64,000 nt of DNA from Autumnicola musiva (GTDB taxonomy: Bacteria; Bacteroidota; Bacteroidia; Flavobacteriales; Flavobacteriaceae): assembly GCF_031846585.1 (NCBI RefSeq), contig NZ_JAVRHK010000002.1:124001-188000 (forward strand). Direction: 5' to 3'. Under the pieces are notes generated by a model. It was not told the DNA's origin and made no database searches. It saw only the letters and a list, made by a program, of their open reading frames with translations. Positions 58,785-64,000 of the stretch are shown here, piece by piece; within the stretch, counting starts at the first letter, position 1, and the number at the start of each line of letters is the position of its first letter. Position numbers and translations under genes: made by a program.

Positions 58785-61529
58785 ATGAAATTTTATCTTA
58801 GTCTCGCCCTGATTTTTGTATCAGGTTTTGCATTCTCCCAACAATTTGAAGTTACAGGAAAAGTAGTAGATGAAGAAGGACAACCTTTGGAGGCAGCTAC
58901 TGTATATCTCGAAAAAGCAGCAGATAGCAGTCTTGTTACCTATACCATTTCAGAAAAAGACGGAGGTTTCCAACTTACCGGAAGAACATCGGGTGCTACC
59001 AGAACCAATCTTATAATATCTTTTGCTGGTTATCAACCTTACCGTCAATCGCTGGAACTTCAATCAGGAAACCTTGAGCTGCCGCAAATTAATATGGAAA
59101 TCCAGGATAATGAACTGGATGAGGTAATGATTACCGCTACCAGTCCTCCTATTAGCGTTAAAAGGGATACACTAGAATTTAATGCAGATTCATTTACCAC
59201 CCGCCAGGATGCAAATCTGGAAGAATTAATGAAGAAACTTCCGGGGGTGGAAGTGGATAATGAAGGAAATATCACCGTGAATGGTAAGCCAGTGTCGCGG
59301 ATACTTGTAAACGGAGAAGAATTCTTCGGAAATGATCCTAAGATTGCTACAAAAAACCTTCCGAAGGAAATTATTAGTAAAATTCAGGTGGTTAATACTA
59401 AAACTAAATCTGAAGAATTCACCGGGAAAGCTGGAGATCCCGATAATAAAACTGTAAATATCACCATTAAAGAAGATAAGAATCAAGGCTACTTTGCCAG
59501 GGCAACTGCCGGCGGAGGAACAGATGATCGTTACGAATTGAGCGGCATAGGTAATTATTATAAAGATGATCTCCGTTTAACCGTTCTTGGAGCTTCCAAT
59601 AACATCAATACATCAGGTTTTAGCTATGATGAGGTTTTTGGTATGATGGGTAGGACTGCCGGAAGAAATATCTTTGGTGGCGGAGGTGGAGGAATCACAA
59701 AAGCAGAAACTGCCGCATTAAATTTTGTAAACAAATGGAAGGAAGAAAAGGAAATTGAACTATCTGCAGATTATTTATTTGAAAGAGGAGATACAGAGAC
59801 CCGTACCGTAGTGGCCCGGGAAAACATTCTTCCCGATTCCCGTTATTTCACTAATTCAGAGCAGAGCAGCAATGTACTAAATGACGAGCATAATGCCAAT
59901 ATAGGCTTTGAAATTGAATTTGACACACTTACCAGGCTTTCAGTCCAGCCGCGAATGAATATTAACACGGGGCAGAACAATCGCAGCAGGATAGCGGAAT
60001 CTCTGGATGAGAATCAGGATCTTATTAACAGTACAGAAACCTCAGATAATGAAGAGTTTAATAATGTGGATTTTAGTAATGACATAGATTTTATAAAACG
60101 TTTTGGTAGCCGTGGTTCCTACTTACAGTTAGAATTTTCCAATGACCATAACCGCCGGGAAAATGACAATTTTTACTATTCTGAAAGTATGTTTTATGAA
60201 AATGGGGAAGCTGTGACTGAGATTCAGGATCAATATATAGATGAAGATGCAAAACAAAACAGCTATTCTTTTGAGGTGAGTAAAAGAAGTGTTCTGGCCG
60301 ATCAATTCTTTCTGGATATTTCCTACGACTTCGATTATGAGAATTCCACTAATAAAAGGTACGTTTATGAAGGTGATGATGCCGATGAAAGTTTTGATCA
60401 GCTAAACGAACTTTTAAGTAGTGACTTTGAGGTGACCAGCAGGAGACATACTCCTAATGTTGGATTAAATTATGAAGGGGATGTATGGCGGGTTAATACT
60501 GAAGTGGGCCTGTTAAATACAAGTCTGGAAAATAGTAATTATCTGGAGAAAACTTCATTTGATAATACTTATAATAACTTATTTCTGGAAGCAAGGGTAC
60601 GTTATGAGATTGAACGTTCCAAAAGTTTTTCCATCCGATATGATACCGATGTAGATATTCCTTCCATCCAACAGTTGCAACCTGTTGTTGACAGGACGAA
60701 TCCATTAAATATTGTGGTGGGTAACCCGGAACTGGAGCCTACATACCGCCAAAGTATTAACATAGATTACCGTAATTTTGACTTTGCTACACGTAGCGGA
60801 GTTTTTAGCTGGTTGAATTTTGACTTTACCAATAACAATGTTGTTTCGGTAACTACGGTAGATGAAGATCTTGTAAGGACCACTACTTTTACTAATGTAG
60901 ACGGAGCCATGGGGGCCAACATGGGAGTTTTCTATAACAAGCAATATAAAAAAGAAGCCAGAACGTTCAGGTACAATGTTGGGGTTAGTGGGAATTACAG
61001 CAAAAATGTTGGGTTTACAAATGCTGTAAAATTTAATTCGGAACGTTACAGTGTCAGCCCCAGGGTACGTTTAAGTTATGAGATAGAAGAATTACTCAAT
61101 ATAGAGCCTAACTACGAGCTTACATTTAATAAAACTGAATATGGTGCTAATCCAGACCGGAATGAAGATTTTCTCAATCACCGGATAGGTTTCGAAACTA
61201 CTACCTACTGGCCTGAAAATGTGGTTTTCGGAAATGATATTTCTTATAATTACTCCGGAAATGTCTCCCCCGGGTTTGATAACACCTCTATTTTATGGAA
61301 TATGAGCCTCGGTTATGAGTTCCTGGATGACAATGCAATTATTAAGGTCAAAGTTTATGATCTCCTGGATCAGAATATTGATACCAGAAGGATAATAGGA
61401 GATGATTATATACAAGATGTGAGCAGCCTTATCCTTACCAGGTATGCCATGCTTAGCTTTACTTATAAAATCAGCAATTTTGGAGGAAATTCCGGCCCGG
61501 GAAGAGGGGCGCCGGGAGGAAGGAGGTAA
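58785..61529 (+). CDS. Outer-membrane beta-barrel protein with carboxypeptidase-like regulatory domain
   Basis: A 914-residue outer-membrane protein with a signal peptide (cleavage likely after FAFSQ). Residues about 22-105 are a carboxypeptidase-like regulatory domain (VTGKVVDEEGQPLEAATVYLEKA). Then comes a plug-like region (DEVMITATSPPISVKRDTLEFNADSF, and ELMKKLPGVEVDNEGNITVNG). The rest is a barrel of many aromatic strands ending LSFTYKI plus a Gly/Arg tail (SGPGRGAPGGRR). It belongs to the outer-membrane protein family near TonB-dependent receptors, but no TonB box is clear. The substrate is unknown. Confidence 0.87.
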   Translation: MKFYLSLALIFVSGFAFSQQFEVTGKVVDEEGQPLEAATVYLEKAADSSLVTYTISEKDGGFQLTGRTSGATRTNLIISFAGYQPYRQSLELQSGNLELPQINMEIQDNELDEVMITATSPPISVKRDTLEFNADSFTTRQDANLEELMKKLPGVEVDNEGNITVNGKPVSRILVNGEEFFGNDPKIATKNLPKEIISKIQVVNTKTKSEEFTGKAGDPDNKTVNITIKEDKNQGYFARATAGGGTDDRYELSGIGNYYKDDLRLTVLGASNNINTSGFSYDEVFGMMGRTAGRNIFGGGGGGITKAETAALNFVNKWKEEKEIELSADYLFERGDTETRTVVARENILPDSRYFTNSEQSSNVLNDEHNANIGFEIEFDTLTRLSVQPRMNINTGQNNRSRIAESLDENQDLINSTETSDNEEFNNVDFSNDIDFIKRFGSRGSYLQLEFSNDHNRRENDNFYYSESMFYENGEAVTEIQDQYIDEDAKQNSYSFEVSKRSVLADQFFLDISYDFDYENSTNKRYVYEGDDADESFDQLNELLSSDFEVTSRRHTPNVGLNYEGDVWRVNTEVGLLNTSLENSNYLEKTSFDNTYNNLFLEARVRYEIERSKSFSIRYDTDVDIPSIQQLQPVVDRTNPLNIVVGNPELEPTYRQSINIDYRNFDFATRSGVFSWLNFDFTNNNVVSVTTVDEDLVRTTTFTNVDGAMGANMGVFYNKQYKKEARTFRYNVGVSGNYSKNVGFTNAVKFNSERYSVSPRVRLSYEIEELLNIEPNYELTFNKTEYGANPDRNEDFLNHRIGFETTTYWPENVVFGNDISYNYSGNVSPGFDNTSILWNMSLGYEFLDDNAIIKVKVYDLLDQNIDTRRIIGDDYIQDVSSLILTRYAMLSFTYKISNFGGNSGPGRGAPGGRR

Positions 61530-61850
61530 TCTTTAAGAATTGCTATCAGTTGTGGGATACTAACAATTTATCGGATGATCTGCTGCAGATAAAGATCCGG
61601 TCTCCTGTCTGTTTAAAAAGGATAATCTTCCATTTATCGTTTTTGGCTGTTGTGATTATAGTTGATTCTCTTTCAGGCAGTTGAATTCAATTTCCTGATC
61701 CTTATTTTTTATTTTATATCGCCTTTTCCAATTGCAGTTGACTGTTTTAGACTTAGGTTTTCCTGTTAAAAATTGTTCGTGATTTCTTGATTCTCGGATC
61801 CTTGTCTCTTGATTCCATTGAACATTCTTCATTTCCAATGGTCAATTGAA
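61530..61850. other. Convergent intergenic gap
   Basis: About 320 bases between the outer-membrane protein (+) and the TPM gene (-). No gene, tRNA or repeat recognised; a CTTTTTAAAAAG-type AT palindrome near 61612 is the only structure. A 60-residue - frame in it has no start or family support. Confidence 0.45.
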
Positions 61851-62663
61851 CTACCAGCTTCCGCCAGCGCCGCCTCCGCCAAAGCCTCCGCCGCCAAAGC
61901 CTCCGCCGCCAAAGCCACCGCCTCCTCCAAAGCCGCCACCTCCGCCGCTGCCAAAGCCACCGCCACCACCAAAGGTGCCGCGGCCCAGTGAACTTAGAAT
62001 AACTGCATCAAAAAGGGTGCTTCTGCCGCTTCTGCGGCCGCCGTTTCTCCCGCCACCTCTTTTCTTGCTCAGGGCTACCAGAATAACGATAAATACAATA
62101 AAGAAAATAATTGTTCTGATAGGAGTTCCCTGAGAATTGTTTCCACGGTTTGGTGTGCCTTCAAAAGTACCGCTAAGTACTTCAAATACTGCGTTGGTTC
62201 CCTTATTTAGGCCTGCGTAATAATCATTTTGTCTAAATTCCGGCAGGATAATATTTTCAATAATATCTTTAGTATTGGCATCGGTAAGATATTCTTCCAG
62301 ACCATATCCGGTAGTGATCCAGACTTTACGATCATCTTCAGCTAGAAGAATCAATAAGCCATTATCATTTTTGCTTTGCCCAATTCCCCATTCCTGTGCC
62401 CAGTGCGCAGCGTAAGTGCCGGCATATTCCCCGTTAAGGGATTGAATAGTCGCCACAACAATTTGTGTGGAAGTGGTATCGGCATAATTAACAAGTTTCT
62501 GCTCCAACCTTTGTTCATCAGAAGAAGATAACATATCTGCTTCGTCATAGACGCTGGTTTCTTCTGAAGGCTTTGGCGGGATATCCCGTTGCGCAAGAAG
62601 AATACCGGTAAAGGCAAAAAGAAATAATAGTGTTAGGTTAAGCTTTTTAGAAAGTATAAGCAT
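61851..62663 (-). CDS. TPM-domain protein with Gly-rich tail (YgcG type)
   Basis: A 270-residue protein with an N-terminal signal peptide, a TPM domain (about 30-175; VYDEADMLSSSDEQRLEQKL, TQIVVATIQSLNGEYAG, DRKVWITTGYGLEEYLTD), one membrane helix (IRTIIFFIVFIVILVAL) and a tail of about 50 residues that is over half Gly with Phe and Ser, ending GGGGAGGSW. The protein is anchored in the membrane with the TPM domain outside. Its function is not settled; TPM proteins accompany LemA genes, as here. The Gly-tail encoding DNA gives a striking Pro-rich frame on +, which is not a gene. Confidence 0.87.
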   Translation of the reverse strand: MLILSKKLNLTLLFLFAFTGILLAQRDIPPKPSEETSVYDEADMLSSSDEQRLEQKLVNYADTTSTQIVVATIQSLNGEYAGTYAAHWAQEWGIGQSKNDNGLLILLAEDDRKVWITTGYGLEEYLTDANTKDIIENIILPEFRQNDYYAGLNKGTNAVFEVLSGTFEGTPNRGNNSQGTPIRTIIFFIVFIVILVALSKKRGGGRNGGRRSGRSTLFDAVILSSLGRGTFGGGGGFGSGGGGGFGGGGGFGGGGFGGGGFGGGGAGGSW

Positions 62664-63104
62664 CTATCCTTTAGAGATTTTATCAGAAAGTTCGTTTACA
62701 TCATTTTCTTTCCAGGGGAAGTGTTTTTGCAATTCTTTTCCGGCTTTTAAAACACCGTCAACCAGCCCCTGCTTAAACTTTCCTTGTTTAAATTGCGCTA
62801 CAATAGCGTCTTTGGTACTTTCCCAGAAATCATTTTCAACCACATCATTTATACCCTTGTCACCATAAATCACAAAATTGCGATCTTCTACGGCAACATA
62901 TATAAGTACACCATTGTCCTGTTTGGTGTTATCCATCTTGAGCATGTGAAAAACCTCCATGGCACGATCAAAAATATCTTTGCCACCGGTGGATTTCTCA
63001 AGATGCACCCGGATTTCTCCCGAAGTATTCTTCTCGGAAGTACGGATTGCTTCTACAATTTCTTCCTCTTCAGTTTTAGTTAGAAATTCTTCAGGTTTAC
63101 TCAT
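62664..63104 (-). CDS. TPM-domain protein (soluble)
   Basis: A 146-residue TPM-domain protein without a signal peptide (EEEIVEAIRTSEKNTSGEIRVHLEK, VEDRNFVIYGDKGINDVVEN). The stop abuts the start of the larger TPM gene, and the gene starts nine bases after the LemA stop, so all three form one operon. The function is unknown. Confidence 0.87.
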   Translation of the reverse strand: MSKPEEFLTKTEEEEIVEAIRTSEKNTSGEIRVHLEKSTGGKDIFDRAMEVFHMLKMDNTKQDNGVLIYVAVEDRNFVIYGDKGINDVVENDFWESTKDAIVAQFKQGKFKQGLVDGVLKAGKELQKHFPWKENDVNELSDKISKG

Positions 63105-63113
63105 ATCTCGTTA

Positions 63114-63704
63114 TTAAAATTCTACTTCAGGGGCGTTTTCTGCTCCGGCTTCTGCTGCAAAAGGCGGTTTTCTCTCAAACCCGAACATCCCTGTAAAAAT
63201 GTTGTTTGGGAATTTACGAATGTAAGTATTATATTCTCTAACCGATTCATTATATCGGGTTCTGGCGACACTTATACGATTTTCCGTTCCCTCTAATTGT
63301 GATTGTAATTGCTGAAAATTCTGATTGGCCCGCAATTGAGGATATCTTTCCACGGTTACCAAAAGCCTGGAAAGAGCTGAGCTTACCCCGCCTTGTGCCT
63401 GTTGAAATTGCTGAATTTGTTGCGGGTCCAGGTCATCGGCGTTAACGTTTACCGAAGTTGCTTTGGCGCGGGCTTCAATAACATCTGTTAAAGCACCCCG
63501 CTCAAAGTCGGCTGCCCCTTTAACGGTATTCACAAGATTTGGAATAAGATCACTTCTTCTCTGATAAGAAGTTTCTACATTGGCCCAGGTTTGCTTAACG
63601 CCTTCTTCAAGTTCCACGGCGGTATTGTTAACACCTGCAGTAAGGCTGTAAATTATAATTGCCACAACAACAATAATAACTGTGGGGATAAGCCATTTCT
63701 TCAT
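63114..63704 (-). CDS. lemA: LemA-family protein
   Basis: A 196-residue protein with an N-terminal membrane anchor (IPTVIIVVVAIIIYSL) and the LemA helical core (QTWANVETSYQRRSDLIPNLVNTVKG, seen as QRRSDLIPNLVNTV, and YNESVREYNTYIRKFPNNIF). LemA proteins have four-helix folds and unknown activity. It leads the LemA-TPM-TPM operon, three bases after the MerR-type gene. Confidence 0.9.
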   Translation of the reverse strand: MKKWLIPTVIIVVVAIIIYSLTAGVNNTAVELEEGVKQTWANVETSYQRRSDLIPNLVNTVKGAADFERGALTDVIEARAKATSVNVNADDLDPQQIQQFQQAQGGVSSALSRLLVTVERYPQLRANQNFQQLQSQLEGTENRISVARTRYNESVREYNTYIRKFPNNIFTGMFGFERKPPFAAEAGAENAPEVEF

Positions 63705-63706
63705 AA

Positions 63707-64000
63707 TTATAACTGATTTTTGATGTTTGTTAAGGTCGCTTTTATTCGCTCTAACTTACGAATAATTTCAAAATTGTTAAGGGTTTCCTGCTTTTCTTCT
63801 TTAAGATGAATCTTGGCACCTTCAAGGGTAAATCCACGCTCTTTTACCAGATGGAATATGAGCTCGAGATTTTTAATATCTTCCTGGGTAAATTTCCTAT
63901 TGCCTTTGGCATTTTTTTTAGGTTTGATCACGTCAAACTCCTTCTCCCAAAACCTAATTAAGGAGGTATTAACCTTGAAAGCTTCGGCAACTTCGCCAAT
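63707..64000 (-). CDS. MerR-family transcription regulator, 5' end beyond the window
   Basis: The frame is open to the window edge, so only the last 97 residues are seen: the end of the recognition helix region (IGEVAEAFKVNTSLIRFWEKEF, seen as EAFKVNTSLIRFWEKEF), the wing (NRKFTQEDIKNLELIFHL) and a Lys/Glu-rich tail. It fits a short MerR-type HTH protein, which often leads LemA/TPM or other flavobacterial envelope operons. A shorter frame from a GTG at 63931 begins inside the HTH and is not the real start. Regulated metal or signal is unknown. Confidence 0.82.
   Translation of the reverse strand: MGEVAEAFKVNTSLIRFWEKEFDVIKPKKNAKGNRKFTQEDIKNLELIFHLVKERGFTLEGAKIHLKEEKQETLNNFEIIRKLERIKATLTNIKNQL

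Noticed and set aside
61846..62133. Pro-rich frame on + (PPPPKPPPP)
   Set aside because: It is the antisense of the Gly-rich tail of the TPM protein.
63707..63931. MerR-type gene starting at GTG 63931
   Set aside because: The frame is open to the window edge and the residues before the GTG complete the helix-turn-helix, so the gene starts outside.
1..64000. CRISPR array, toxin-antitoxin or phage defence system
   Set aside because: No regularly spaced repeats, Cas proteins, or paired small toxin-antitoxin frames were seen in any part of the window.

Overview
The window is chromosomal DNA of a marine-type member of the Bacteroidota, most likely family Flavobacteriaceae in the Gramella/Salegentibacter/Zunongwangia neighbourhood. 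This is inferred from the AT-rich sequence, TAnnTTTG-type promoter elements, weak Shine-Dalgarno signals, DUF3347 and RteC families, and typical flavobacterial genes (M1 peptidase, GH31, DUF1080, carboxypeptidase-regulatory-domain outer-membrane proteins). No species can be named from the sequence alone.

Region 1 (1-25.9 kb, almost all on +) is a copper-handling island. It starts inside a CusA-type RND pump and continues with its TolC-type channel and a CusB adaptor. Then come four stand-alone DUF3347 proteins, a YHS-like lipoprotein, a divergent P-II protein, a haem-binding protein, a DUF305 protein, two multicopper oxidases, a Met-repeat lipoprotein, DUF302 and DUF2231 proteins, an FMN-dependent glutamate synthase-like protein, a PepSY protein, a K+ channel, a Cys-rich copper-storage protein, a CopA Cu+-ATPase and a CopZ-like HMA protein. 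Two intact regulators and one decayed one combine an N-terminal HMA-like MVCxRC metal-binding domain with a C-terminal AraC helix-turn-helix. They are the best candidates for the controllers of the island and for something little described. Several long stem-loops lie in the intergenic gaps near them.

Region 2 (26-40.3 kb, all on -) begins at a junction where two genes on opposite strands are both cut off (about 26.07 kb). It holds an RteC-type regulator, a membrane-anchored LuxR protein with an asparaginase-domain protein, and a Zn/Cd/Co resistance cluster. That cluster contains a P1B ATPase, a SpoIIAA-like protein, a Fur-family regulator, a CDF-like transporter, a CzcB adaptor and a CzcA-TolC fusion, followed by a DUF6660 protein. 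The region ends with a tyrosine recombinase. Just beyond it (40.46-40.50 kb) is a 3' fragment of an initiator tRNA (fMet) with its terminator, so regions 1 and 2 look like one integrated element, or a composite of several, whose left end is outside the window. Tandem 11-bp repeats lie on both sides of the att core.

Region 3 (40.7-64 kb) reads as ordinary core chromosome: an XRE/S24 regulator, a histidine kinase, a GH31 glucosidase, a TrmH-type methyltransferase, an M1 peptidase, a conserved protein of unknown function, a VOC protein, a DUF1080 plus Gfo/Idh/MocA pair, a SulP transporter, the GTPases Era and Der, an outer-membrane beta-barrel protein, two TPM proteins with LemA, and the start of a MerR-type regulator cut by the window edge. 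Two REP-like palindromes and several terminators separate the transcription units.
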